This document shows, piece by piece, positions 1 through 9,943 of a DNA stretch of 64,000 nt (within the stretch, counting starts at the first letter, position 1; each line of letters begins with the position of its first letter). Position numbers and translations under genes: made by a program. The notes below the pieces were generated by a model. The model was not told the DNA's origin, made no database searches, and saw only the letters and a program-made list of their open reading frames with translations. The stretch lies in contig OX419345.1 in NCBI GenBank assembly GCA_948470475.1, forward strand, positions 15,818,670-15,882,669, read 5' to 3'. The stretch comes from Galaxea fascicularis (Eukaryota > Cnidaria > Anthozoa > Scleractinia > Euphylliidae).

Positions 1-2984
1 GTTGATTCATGGACAGAGGACCTGTAGGCCATCATACAAGAGGGTAACTGTAAATCCCAGTCTTCTTGATTGTCCTTCAATTTTCCTCTAAGCATCACGA
101 TCAACGTGCGATTGAATCTTTCAACTTGCCCATCTGATTGTGGATGTAGGGGAGTCGTTCGAGTCTTTTCAATGTCTAGTAGTTTACAAACCTCTGACAT
201 AACCTTCGATTCGAAATTTGTGCCCTGATCACTGTGGAGCTGTCTTGGGACGCCAAAACGGCAAACAAATTCTGACACCAGCTTCTCTGCGACCGTTTCT
301 GCACTCTGGTCTGGAATAGCATAAGCCTCCGTCCATTTAGTGAAATAATCGCTTACAACAAGCACGTACCGGTTGCCCCTGGGGGTCACAGGTAGGGGTC
401 CAAGAATGTCCATTGCAATCCTTTCGAGGGGGGCACCAACAATGTACTGCTTCAAGGGGGCACGCCGCTTCCGACTTGGAGTCTTCTTTGCACCACACTC
501 GTGACATCTTGTTACCCATCGGTAGGTCTGCGAAGTCAACCCAGGCCAATAATAGCGATGCCTTAGAGAACTGAGGGTTTTGTTCACTCCCCTATGGCTT
601 GCTGTCGTGTGGTTGTGGTGAGATTGAAGGGCAGTCTTTCGTAAACTCTCCGGAAGTACAATTTGATATGTCACCTTGTCACCACCTTCACTCTCCCATC
701 TGCGACACAGCACCCCATCTCGAAAGGAAAGGCGATCCCACTGGGACCAGAGTGCCTTAAATGCAGGGCTTTTATCGGACACTTCCGACCATTGTGGGCG
801 CTCCTTAGCAGACCTCTTTAGTCCCATGAAGGTAGTCAATAAAGGATCAGACAACTGTTGCTCTTTCAGATATTCCCTTGTCCACACAGGCTCCAATTTC
901 ACCACGAAACATTGTTCTTCCAGGGAATGACTAGCGAATTTCGCCACTGAACCATTTTCTCCGCTAGTAACAGTAGGTGCTTCTGCTGTTTTCACTCCCA
1001 CCTCGGTCTGCGTTCCCACGTCACACTTGATTAGTGGTTCCTTTGCTTTCCAAACTTGGCACCATTTGCAGCGTTCCTCACAGGGCCTGCGTGACAAAGC
1101 ATCAGCATTTGAGTGCCGCTTGCCCTCTCGGTAGTCAATTTCAAAGTTAAGGGTGCTCAAGAAGGAGACCCACCGTGCTAGCTGTCCCTCTGGATCTTTT
1201 ACTGAAAGTATAGACCGCAGCGGAGCGTGGTCTGTCCGAATTAGGAACTTGGATCCCTCGAGATAATGTCGGTGCTGCTTGGTGAATTCAACAATTGCTA
1301 GCAATTCCCGACGCGTGGTACAATAATTCCTCTCCGATTTTGAGAGTGATCTGCTCGAGTATGCTAGTGGCTTTTCAACTCCACCTTGTATCTGAGAGAG
1401 CACAGCGCCGATGCCATGACTGCTAGCGTCGGTGTCTAGAATAAACAATCCACCTTGTTTTGGATACGCCAGAACAGGAGATGAGGTGAGAAGGTCTTTC
1501 AACCGATCGAAAGCATGTTGGCAGTCATCTGTCCACTCAAATCCCCTGTTTGGTTCCGTGAGTTGGTACAAAGGTCTAGCGACACCCGCAAAACCTGGGA
1601 CAAAACGTCTGTAGTATGAGGCTAAACCAAGGAAGCTCTTCATTTCGGTTGAACTTTCAGGAGTTGGCCAGTTTATCACCCGCTCAATCTTGGTCGGATC
1701 GGTCGAAACTCCCTGTTCCGTCACAATGTGTCCCAAGTATGAGATCTTCTGTTGGAAAAGATGGCACTTTCGAGGCTTGAGTTTGAGGCCCGCTGAAGCG
1801 AATTGGATAAGCACCCTTTCCAACCGCTGGAGGTGTTCCTGGAAGGTTGCAGAGAAGACTATCACGTCATCCAAGTAACACAAACAAATCTTGAATTGAA
1901 GCCCCTTTAACACCAGTGTGATCAATCGTTCAAAAGTTCCTGGCGAGTTCGTTAGACCAAAAGGCATACAGTTCCACTCAAATAATCCGCTGTTGGTAAC
2001 AAATGCAGCTTTCTCTTTAGTGGTAGGGTCCATGGCGACTTGCCAGTACCCAGAGGCCATGTCGAGGGTTGAGAACCATTTAGCGCCAGATAAGCAGTCT
2101 AAGGAGTCATCTATTCGTGGGAGAGGGAATGCATCTTTAACTGTCACCGAATTCAGTAGACGATAGTCTACACACAGTCTTTGACTACCATCCTTCTTTG
2201 TGACCAAAACCACTGGGGAGGCCCATGGGCTGTTAGATTCTTGTACCTTTCCCTCCAAGAGTAGATTGTCAACCTGTCGATCAATCTCTGCTTGCTTCCA
2301 TGGTGTGGTCCTACGAGGGCGCTGGCGAATTGGCGTGGCACTACCAGTATTGATGTGATGTCGGACTTCATCGGTCATTCCAAGGTCCCAATCGTTCAGT
2401 GAAAACACGTGTCCGTACCTAGCCAGTAGGTTAACAACTTGCTGCTTTTCATCCTTACTCAGATTTGCGGCACTCCGTTCAACCAGTTCTCTTAGCGGTT
2501 CAGGCAGTTCCTTTGGATCCACTGATATGCCTTGGCCCTGAACTTGCTGGGATTTCGGGTCCAGAACAGTCACATCCTCCGGCAGTTCTATGGCAGTAAC
2601 ATTGTGTACAGGCTTGGCTATTGCTACCACGGTATTAGGGTGTAGAATCTGTGGCTCATTCGACAGATTAAGGATTCGTGCTGGCACACTAGAAGTGCCC
2701 TTTACCTGTACCAATGACCTTGCAACAAAGAGTCCCTTGTCATGTAAACTAGAACTATTGCAGGGCTCCAAGACACGTAAACCAGGGTCTGGAACTCGGT
2801 TGGTGGGCTGTTCTCTTCTTTGCGTGACTGTCACAGGAATGACAACTTCTGAATGAGCATCAATGATAACGGATCGACGAACCATACATCGGGAACTGAA
2901 TAACTGACTCCGTGAATCATGACAGGCAATTACCTCTCCATTCACAGTAATTGTTCCTTGAACAATATCCACGGATGCCCCATT
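1..2984 (-). CDS. Pol: reverse transcriptase, RNase H and integrase (partial)
   Basis: One minus-strand frame is open from about 2984 to the edge. It shows, in order: RT with LCVDYR near 2165-2185, the FGLTNSPGTF block near 1940-1970 and the catalytic CYLDDV near 1860-1885; RNase H with the DASSHGIGAVLSQ block near 1390-1440 and a TDHAPL block near 1220-1245; the integrase HHCC zinc finger near 490-630; and the integrase core with MDILGPLPV (first Asp) near 395-420, HSDQGTNF (second Asp) near 215-240 and DGQVERFNR (Glu) near 110-135. I noticed no stop in the parts I translated. The integrase C terminus lies beyond the left edge. No start codon is expected because Pol is made as a fusion. Confidence 0.92.
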
Positions 2985-3423
2985 GAATGAGCGATAATAA
3001 GTCCATTCCAATAATTACGTCATCTTCAATGTGAGCCACTACGACGCTAACCATCAAGTCTTGGCGACCAAGTCTTAAGATTGTCTCCCCTGTTCCATAC
3101 GTCTTGCTCCCACTACCATCGGCTAGGAAAATAACCGTATTTTCGTTCTTGAGGGGAAATCGTTGACTCGATGAGAGCCTTTCATACACTTTATACGACA
3201 AAATTGTTTTCACGGCTCCTGTGTCAATCAGGCAGTTAACACTGTGTTGCTGGACAAATCCTTTGATGTACAACCCACAAGAAGTTCCAGGCGAAAGGGT
3301 GTTACCTTGGGGTATCTGCCCTTGTGATTCTTCTAGACGTTCCCCCGGGCCGCAGGGAACGCCTTCCTCTCGTTTCCCGAGAACTGATTCTTGGCAGACA
3401 TGGTGTTCCAAAAGGATGGACAA
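2917..3423 (-). CDS. Retropepsin-type aspartic protease of the gypsy element
   Basis: The frame encodes the active-site motif CLIDTGAVKTIL followed, about 70 residues later, by VIIGMDLL. These are the two hallmark blocks of a retroviral-type aspartic protease (D-T-G catalytic triad, then the hydrophobic-Gly-x-Asp block near the C terminus). It would cleave the Gag-Pol precursor. The frame is -1 relative to gag and overlaps its 3' end. Just after the second block the reading frame that leads to RT lies in another phase (from about 2984), so the last 20 or so residues of this frame are probably a frameshifted tail. The ATG at 3423 is the first in frame but need not be used. Confidence 0.85.
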   Translation of the reverse strand: MSILLEHHVCQESVLGKREEGVPCGPGERLEESQGQIPQGNTLSPGTSCGLYIKGFVQQHSVNCLIDTGAVKTILSYKVYERLSSSQRFPLKNENTVIFLADGSGSKTYGTGETILRLGRQDLMVSVVVAHIEDDVIIGMDLLSLIQWGIRGYCSRNNYCEWRGNCLS

Positions 3424-4502
3424 TCTCTTTGGAAATGTCCCCTTTGTTTACAACTCCAGCATTCTACGTTTTGACGTGGCAGGAACTTATATGGTTTCGA
3501 GTACTGCGGGTACTGCGGCTGTCTTCGAACATTTGCACATTTCTGCACCTGATCTGTCAGACTGCGTAAGGCGTCTTGTTGGGCATGGTATCGCTGCTCC
3601 TGAGCTTGAATTTGTTGCGTCAGTTTTTCCACCTGCAGTGCAAGCTGATTTGTCTCCTTATTAATATTTTCCACTGACCTAAGCTGCGGTTTTAATGAAG
3701 GCAGCCCAGTATCCATTGTACGAAAAGCTTCCAATTCACAAGCGGTGAGTAAAGCTTCATCCAATGTTCGCGGTTTGTCTCGTCGAAGCCGCATACGGTC
3801 GTCAACGTCAGATACAGCATCAATAAAGTGTTGTACGGCAAAGCGCTCTTGGGCGGATGGGGCCAAATCTTGATACGCTAAGCTGGACATACTTCTTATA
3901 TCAGCAGAAAGAGCTTTCAGGGACTCACCGTCCTGTTGTCGGCGGTTATGGAGTTTGGCTTGGAAGAGTTCAGCTTGTTTTTCCACGCCAAACCGGAGTT
4001 CAAGTCGTGCCACTAACTTGGAGTAATCGTTGCAATCAGAGTCGGACATACCATGCAAAATCTTTTGCGCCTCGCCACGAAGAGCTGCAGACAAAAAAAC
4101 GGCGGATTCTTCCAAACTCCAGCCATTGATCACGGTACATCTATCGAAATGTCGCAAGTAGTCTCGAAGGCAGGTGCGACCATCGTAGTCATCGGGAAGT
4201 TTAATCGGTTTAGCGAACCGGCGAGTTGTAAGTTTACATGTGTGTTGTGTTGGTCGCCCAATGTCTCCACGAGCAGTATTCCAGAGATCGTTTGCGGCGG
4301 TCAAGGTGCTTTCCGGCGTTAACGTGGTGTCCTGATGGTCGTCACGGAACGGGTTGCCCGGTTTAAAGGGGTTTCGAGGTGATGGTTTAGGTCCAGGGGT
4401 TGAACAACTAAACAAACCCAAGTCGAAGGAATCCATATTAGCGACCACGTGCTCCAACACTACGAGACAGACTAACCAAATTGTAGCTCCAGCACGAGTC
4501 AT
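3333..4502 (-). CDS. Gag polyprotein of the gypsy retrotransposon
   Basis: A single open frame of 389 codons. The first 23 residues are hydrophobic and do not look like Gag; the second methionine (MDSFDLGLF, about 4436) may be the true start. The middle part has a capsid-like helical region with the conserved retrotransposon-Gag pattern around LRGEAQKIL. A coiled, Gln-rich stretch follows near residues 285-315, then one CCHC zinc knuckle (CWSCKQRGHFQRDC) close to the C terminus, which would bind genomic RNA. The frame ends at 3333 after overlapping the protease frame by about 90 bases, with the protease in the -1 frame relative to gag. This fits a frameshift-type gag-pro arrangement. Confidence 0.88.
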   Translation of the reverse strand: MTRAGATIWLVCLVVLEHVVANMDSFDLGLFSCSTPGPKPSPRNPFKPGNPFRDDHQDTTLTPESTLTAANDLWNTARGDIGRPTQHTCKLTTRRFAKPIKLPDDYDGRTCLRDYLRHFDRCTVINGWSLEESAVFLSAALRGEAQKILHGMSDSDCNDYSKLVARLELRFGVEKQAELFQAKLHNRRQQDGESLKALSADIRSMSSLAYQDLAPSAQERFAVQHFIDAVSDVDDRMRLRRDKPRTLDEALLTACELEAFRTMDTGLPSLKPQLRSVENINKETNQLALQVEKLTQQIQAQEQRYHAQQDALRSLTDQVQKCANVRRQPQYPQYSKPYKFLPRQNVECWSCKQRGHFQRDCPSFWNTMSAKNQFSGNERKAFPAARGNV

Positions 4503-4554
4503 AAATCCAAAAAAATCTTCTCATACGTTAGGTTCCACGGTTCTGCAGGGTCGC

Positions 4555-4573
4555 CACCGCTGCCACCAGTTGT
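4555..4573 (-). other. Putative tRNA primer-binding site of the gypsy element
   Basis: Immediately inside the inferred LTR end, the minus strand has TGGTGGCAGCGG. Primer-binding sites of LTR retrotransposons normally begin TGG, complementary to the CCA end of a tRNA, one to a few bases after the LTR. The primer tRNA is not identified here. Confidence 0.45.
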
Positions 4574-4838
4574 AGCGTTCCAGTAATCCCAAAAGAAATA
4601 AAAAAACAGCGAGAACCGATACTGTACTTTTGTTTCTATTTCTTCAACAACAATCACACAGTACGCATGCGTACATACCTACACGCGCCTGCGTTACAAT
4701 GTGCACTAGTGCCTGCTAGCCACTGGCTACCACGGGTTGCAAAAATACTTGAGACACTGTACGTCATTTGGCCTTGAATGACGTTTCCATGATCATCCGC
4801 TTTCCCTCCCCCTCCCCCACTTATCAAAGTTGTTAACA
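4574..4838 (-). repeat. Candidate 5' LTR of the gypsy element
   Basis: The boundaries are inferred. On the minus strand the segment would start TGTTAACA (4838-4831) and end CGCTACA (4580-4574), giving the TG...CA ends usual for LTRs and about 265 bp. It is directly followed by a sequence starting ACTGGTGGCAGCGG that looks like a primer-binding site. The partner LTR is not in the window, so neither end is confirmed by duplication. The right end could shift by a few bases. Confidence 0.55.
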
Positions 4839-4850
4839 TGAATCATGAAT

Positions 4851-5005
4851 AATTAGTAATAGTAATTGGACCGAGAGGAGTACAATTCAGAGAGTAATCG
4901 GGCGAGTAATTTCAAAATTGGACGAGCGCACAGTGCGAGTCTGATTTGAAATTACAAGCACAATTACTCTCTGAATTGTAAGACACCAGGTCCAATTACT
5001 AATTA
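4851..5005. repeat. Palindromic MITE-like element of about 155 bp
   Basis: The arm beginning AATTAGTAATAGTAATTGGA at 4851 is inverted at 4985-5005 (TCCAATTACTAATT). The inner parts also pair: ACAATTCAGAGAGTAAT at 4882-4898 with ATTACTCTCTGAATTGT at 4963-4979, and GTAATTTCAAA with a reverse copy near 4945-4955. The whole unit could fold into one long hairpin. It codes for nothing and lies directly beside the LTR. Confidence 0.8.
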
Positions 5006-5129
5006 ATTGTATCAATAACAAATTTCAAGATTAAGGACATTTTGAGAACCTCCTTTGGGTGTAAAAGTCAGTGGCATGTTCCAACAGTCTTACAAACAGA
5101 AGAAAAACATTACGGAGAAATCATTCAAG

Positions 5130-5250
5130 TGCATGTAATTGACGCGCAAATGGTGTAGGTGTCCAATTGCAGGTATCCGATTACAAAAAGTTGTAATTGG
5201 ATACTTGTAATTGGACACCCACGTGATTGCATGCCAATTACACAACAAAT
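5130..5250. repeat. Second palindromic repeat
   Basis: GTGTCCAATTGCAGGTATCC at 5159-5178 is answered by GGATACTTGTAATTGGACAC at 5199-5218 with a short AT loop between. Outer parts (GCATGTAATTG near 5132; CATGCCAATTAC near 5230) also pair loosely. This is a foldback unit of the same general style as the one at 4851-5005. The rest of 5005-5567 shows no gene or other structure that I can support. Confidence 0.65.
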
Positions 5251-5584
5251 AGGCATGCACAGAACCAGTTAGAATTGAGAATTTTGTTATAGATACGATT
5301 AGGGGTTAAAAGACTAGGGAAGTTCATTTTGACCAACATTTAGGTTAGAATCATTATGACCTGAATTTCATTTTGACCAACAACATGTACATCATAAGAC
5401 AGTGAACACTCTCGCAGTGCCCGGCTACCCTGGCGACTTACTTTTGCCTTTGGGCGACAGAGAAATATTAGTTTCTGCACGAAACATTTATGCTGGTGCC
5501 CTGGATTTCAAGGGTTTAGAGATGTTGGGTGCCCAACTACCTTTCTTAGACCACAGCCTTGAGGTATCTACTCAACTCTCATAC

Positions 5585-7504
5585 CTCCAGAATGTTCCAC
5601 TTTGACTCTCTTTCCTTTTTTTTTCTGGCTCTCTGTTTTCTTTCCTTTGCTTAGCAGGCTCTTTCCAACTTTCCCTAAAACTCCAGTTTGTAAACTTTTA
5701 CTCTGACTTGGAAGTGCATAACCATTGGAAGTACTTGTAGCATTTGCACCTTTACTTGGTGATTTCCCTGCAACACTTAATCCATGGCTTTCCAAGGGGT
5801 ATGACTGGCCAGTTAGCCTTTGTACTTCTCTTGCATAATGTGTATGTCTGTTAATCTGTTTCATGTTACCAAAATCCAGATCATTTGGAATTGCAAGTGG
5901 TGTCCGGGATAAATCTATAACTGGGCTCTTAGCACTATATTCACGTTCAATGTCTTCTGATGTACGAATATCATAAGCCACCCATCTAATATCATTGTCC
6001 CACTCCCATCTCAGTCCACATCCTGGAACCGAATAGCTTGGGTAGATTTTCCTCTTGATCTTCCTATGTGTCCCTTAAAAAAACATAAAAGTATCACATT
6101 CTTTATCATATCAAATCCAATCATATCATGTCATGTGATCTCATGTCATGTTATGTCATGTCACATAATATCATATCACTGGCATTCAATTTGAATAGTT
6201 CATCAGTTCAATGTTCCACACAAAAGTCAGCAGTCAACAATCCGATACAGCTGGTTTTCTGATCCAACAAACTGACTGATTAACCTATGAAGATTTAGAA
6301 AGCAAACCTCTTCACCCATTAAAATCATCATAATTATTGACCCAATGAATTATCTGTATCGTCATAACATAGGTGAAGAAAGTGTAACCCAAAAGAAAGA
6401 TAAAGCACCACCAGGACTGGTACAGTCTCACTGTATCTGTATGTTTCATTATTAGTAGTAAGAATTACCTTGTTATTGCTAGAACAGATTGAACTACAAT
6501 GTAGGTCCTAAGACCTTGGAACACTTGTCATAATCACTACATTGTCGATCACTGCAGCAAACAGTGAACTTGCAATGAAAGAATTTCAACTCGTACAAGT
6601 AATTTGTCCTGTAACTAACAAGTAGTCAAGATAAGCAAAGGTAAAATCTTCATAGCACCTGTCAGTTGAAATAATTTCTTTGCAAGTTTGCTGTAAAGAT
6701 GACTAACATAACTATCTTATTGTTGCTATAAAAACATAGCTTCCCCAGGCAATGTGATCTTCATTCAATAAGCCACATGGCCTGAACAGGCAAAAAAAAC
6801 TTTAGTATAATAATATTAAAGCATACACTTTTGAACGTTTGTTTTTTCTCTGATTCCCAAAGATATTTTGAACTACACATTCAGGTTTTGGTAATCCTTT
6901 TTGTAAGTACGGTTACAGAATTACACATGCACAAGAGCAATTCTTAAAATTCAATTTTGATGAAACACTGTCTGTAAAAAAAACCTTTGGCATCAATCAG
7001 TTCCAACTTAAGGGTCTTGAGTGGTCTTGGGTTAAAAAAAAATAACAAACGGTACATGATTAACGGTAAAAGAGCCTGATCTTTACAGGACCGAATTTAT
7101 CTATGGACGCAGTTTTTACAAAACTTAGTTATAAAACTTCAGTTCTCTATTGGATTGTGTTCTTATTTGCGCCTGGATTTCCACTTCCGGGGTCGTATTC
7201 CGGTGTCAGATTTCATCAATTCTTTGGAACTGAAACGGCTGGGTGCAAATAAAGATGCAAGATTGTTACCTGTGTCAATTTTCACCTGTTCCATGTTCAC
7301 AAAATCAACTTCATAACAGATCAGAGCCAGGGAACATTTTCCCAAATGGATTGTTGATGACGTCTTCTTGGAAGTGCCTCGTTTCCACTTCCAGAAGTGC
7401 TTTTCTAAGTAATGACAAGCGTCTGCTTCGTAAGGAATCCAGAGATTTGGTCTGTCCTCCCATAGCCAAACGACTACATTGCTTGTTTGGGAAGCAGAAG
7501 CCAT
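5585..7504 (-). CDS. Deltex-like E3 ligase, N-terminal exons with two WWE domains (rest not found)
   Basis: Exon 1 is 7504-7270 (genuine ATG); the intron starts GTAAC. Exon 2 starts at 6073 after a TTTTTTAAG acceptor, and the phase-1 junction gives ...IDTGTHRKIKRK, the spot where Deltex proteins also have DTGT. Exon 1 holds the first WWE domain (VVVWLWEDRPNLWIPYE...). Exon 2 holds the second (LRWEWDNDIRWVAYD ... MKQINRHTHYAREVQR ... YPLE), followed by a Ser/Lys-rich linker. Two N-terminal WWE domains are the Deltex signature; they bind the Notch ankyrin repeats and ADP-ribose-type ligands. A good donor (GAG|GTATGAG) at 5585/5584 suggests further exons; read through, the frame stops at 5568. 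No RING or DTC domain is visible in the window, so the gene either continues beyond the retrotransposon or is a short WWE-only form. The start lies 345 bp from the divergent CCDC92-like start. Confidence 0.8.
6098..6182. repeat. Degenerate simple repeat (ATCATGTC-type) in the Deltex-like intron
   Basis: A run of imperfect short units such as ATCATATC, ATCATGTC and ATGTCATGTC lies just inside the 3' end of intron 1, next to the exon 2 acceptor. The remaining intron, about 6183-7269, shows no gene or clear element. Confidence 0.65.
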
Positions 7505-7849
7505 TCCAAGAGAGGGAACAAAACACTACAACACCAGAAAAATGAAAACAAACGAGTCTCTTCTTTTCCCGCCTGCAGTGCTAAGAAACCGCGCCTGACT
7601 GGAAAAACATATCAATAGACGACCATTATTTATTGGTTACATTAGGAAGATCTAAACCAATGAAGAGTCTTCTTTTATTAGCGATGATGACGTAGATCTT
7701 ATTGTGACGAATACGTTCGCTATTTGGATTCTGCTGCTCGTGGCAACGGGAAAGCAGCCATATTGAAAATATGGTCAACTAAATTGGGGTTTGGTTTTGC
7801 GTGTTTATATCACTGTTTTACTGCTACTGATTGCAGAGTAGAGTGAGGG
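7505..7849. promoter_or_regulatory. Bidirectional promoter region between the Deltex-like and CCDC92-like genes
   Basis: Only 345 bp separate the two start codons, which point away from each other, so both promoters and 5' UTRs must lie here or overlap. The segment includes CRE-like TGACG groups near 7690 (GATGACGTAG) and 7705. No TATA box is placed convincingly for either gene. Confidence 0.6.
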
Positions 7850-9943
7850 ATGGCCGGAACTCTAGCTCAGGCTCGTGTGCAGCTTCAAAACGCTGAAAGT
7901 TCTATTCTTTTTATGCAACAAGAGCACGCGAAAACACTGCAAGGTCTCTACGCCGAGATCAATAAACTTCAAAAGAAATGCGGAGGTATGAACAGCTTTT
8001 AGCCGAAAGTTTTACGTCTGATTTAGTAGAAATGACATTTATTTTTATTTTCTAGAACTCACTTTCAAATTGGCGATGAATGCCACTAGTTCCGATGGCG
8101 GTGAAGGTAGGTTTTTGACGATTTTGTTGCGACATTCGATTTCGTTTTCTATTTCTTATAAATTAAATACGCGCCTTTCGTCGGGAACAGATGTTTTCCC
8201 TTGTTTCCTCAAATAAATTATTCTGCCTGTATAAACCACTTTTTAAAAACATTAATTATTTATCATCCTCGGGGGAATCCCGTTGATATGTTTGATGAAA
8301 TTTTGGTGTACTTTTCCTTACGTGAACCCGTCTTGTTGACAGCTCAACCTCTTAAATTTTATTGTAGCTCAGCAGAACCGGGAAATGTTCGAGTGATTTT
8401 CCAAGACTTTTTGTTTGGGTGAAAGATGTGGGAAAATTGCCTTCAATTTAGCTCTCTAAATACGTTGAATTTTCAAGAAAGTGTGTGTAAATTATTTTTC
8501 ATAAGTAAATAGACGTTTATTTTGTACACATTTTGGAGGCAGATGTAAGTGATTGGTGCTGTCGCTATGGATCCCACTTACAATGTCTGGCGTATCTTGA
8601 CTAGTCCTTTAATCTAACACCATCAAACTTCATTGTAATCCGGTACATTCTAGATGCTCTCTCTCTCTTGATTTTTTTTGTCTTAAAACATGGAGATTAT
8701 CTGCCCATTATTGGTGTCACAGTGACAAAATGTTAAAAGTAACCCTACTCTAGACCGAAGAAGTACCATTCTTAAAGTTCTGTTTAGCTGCACTCTGGTA
8801 AATGATTTTATCTCCAGAATTAATTTACACTTAATATCAACTCTGATCTAAAAACACAATGCTGTTAAAAACAAAAAGTAGAAATGATTTAATATCCCTG
8901 TTTATTACTTTGTTTTAGTTGCAGCCCAAGTCAAACAGAGCTTGGATGAGTCACAAAAAGTTCTTAATGATTTAAAAACTGAGAACATTGAACTTAAAGG
9001 TATCATTGAAGTAAAGAATAAAAGAATTGTGGTACTTGAGGGTCAGCTCAAAACATTGGACCAGAAGTACATCAAAGACTTATCAGACAAGGAAGCTAAT
9101 CTAGCAGCTGTAGTAAGGGAATTAGAAAAGAAATCAGACACTGTTGCTTATCTTACTTCGCAACTTCACAGTACTAAACTACGGCAGTCTGGAAGGCATC
9201 ATCAAACCAGGCCTTCAAGTGTTAAGAAAACTAAAGAAATTCCACTGGAAGCCAAGGAGGCAACAGCTGAAGGTACAGCTACCAGCTATCAAAATTCATC
9301 CACAACTGAGGAGTCTGCAATAGTGTTATCAAGGACTCCTGTGCCGCCAAGGGAAGGAACTCCTTCATCTGTTCAGCGGCGGTATCGACGATCAGTAACG
9401 TCTCCAGCTCCTCAGGAAGTAAAATCATTAAATGGTAAGATGAAGATGTCAAGAGCTGTGGGAATACAAGCATCTCCAAATGAGATTCAACTCAATGTAG
9501 CACCTGTAAAATCCAGTAAAGGAATGCCAACACGTCCAAAACGAGCTTCATCTCCTTCAAGACCAGGGCTAGGAATTTCCAAAGGCTTACAGCGATCCAC
9601 TGGCAAGGATAGACCCCTGCCTGATGATTATGTGGAGTTCCTAAAAACTGGCAGCAGGCCTGATCCTCAGGTTGTTGTACGAGCTGCTCCTGAACCCCTT
9701 CCTCCTATTTCTGCAAACGAGAGACTTGCAGCAACACCAAAAACTCCATACACAGGACGTGTGCAAATGAGCCGGGGACACTCGTCACAAGGAGTGCCTG
9801 CAGCTATTTATACTGTTGCCCACGAAGGAGATGGCCCTGTGGCACTAGAGGATGTTGGAAAGATTATTGTGTCACCACTGAGTTCACCCGAGAAGGGATG
9901 GCGGCATAAGCAACAGTCGCAACAACAAAATGGACCTGACTGA
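7850..9943 (+). CDS. CCDC92: CCDC92-like coiled-coil protein, complete, 403 aa
   Basis: Exons: 7850-7985, 8056-8106 and 8919-9943, with phases 1 and 1 kept and canonical splice sites (GTATGA/CTAG, GTAGG/TTTAG). The N terminus (AQARVQLQNAESSILFMQQEHAKTL) forms a heptad coil matching the conserved start of CCDC92. Exon 3 continues the coil (ELKGIIEVKNKRIVVLEGQL) and contains the family-typical VAYLTSQLHSTK end of the coil, about residue 138. The rest, about 255 residues, is Ser/Pro/Arg-rich and looks disordered, with a PPI-type segment (EPLPPISANERL) recalling the conserved C-terminal motif of CCDC92. In vertebrates CCDC92 is a centriole/cilium protein reported to bind CEP164; here that is by homology only. 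The protein is longer than the human one (about 330 aa). Confidence 0.85.

Larger units (their letters stand above)
1..4838 (-). mobile_element. Ty3/gypsy LTR retrotransposon, 5' LTR through integrase, cut by the left window edge
   Basis: Read on the minus strand, the order is LTR (4574-4838), a primer-binding-like site, gag with one CCHC zinc knuckle, aspartic protease, reverse transcriptase, RNase H and integrase. RT before RNase H before integrase is the Ty3/gypsy (Metaviridae) order, as opposed to Ty1/copia. The pol frame stays open from about 2984 to the window edge, so this copy is fairly young. Gag and protease lie in different frames, and a further frame change sits at about 2985. The end of integrase and the second LTR are outside the window, so LTR identity and target-site duplication cannot be checked. 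It lies on the same strand as the Deltex-like exons at 5585-7504 and directly downstream of them. Confidence 0.93.

Noticed and set aside
3221..3664. 147-aa plus-strand frame
   Set aside because: Antisense to gag and protease of the retrotransposon.
5402..5605. 67-aa plus-strand frame near the Deltex-like exon 2
   Set aside because: Partly antisense to exon 2 and without recognisable features. It could overlap a missing exon on the minus strand, but I found no acceptor that restores a RING or DTC sequence.
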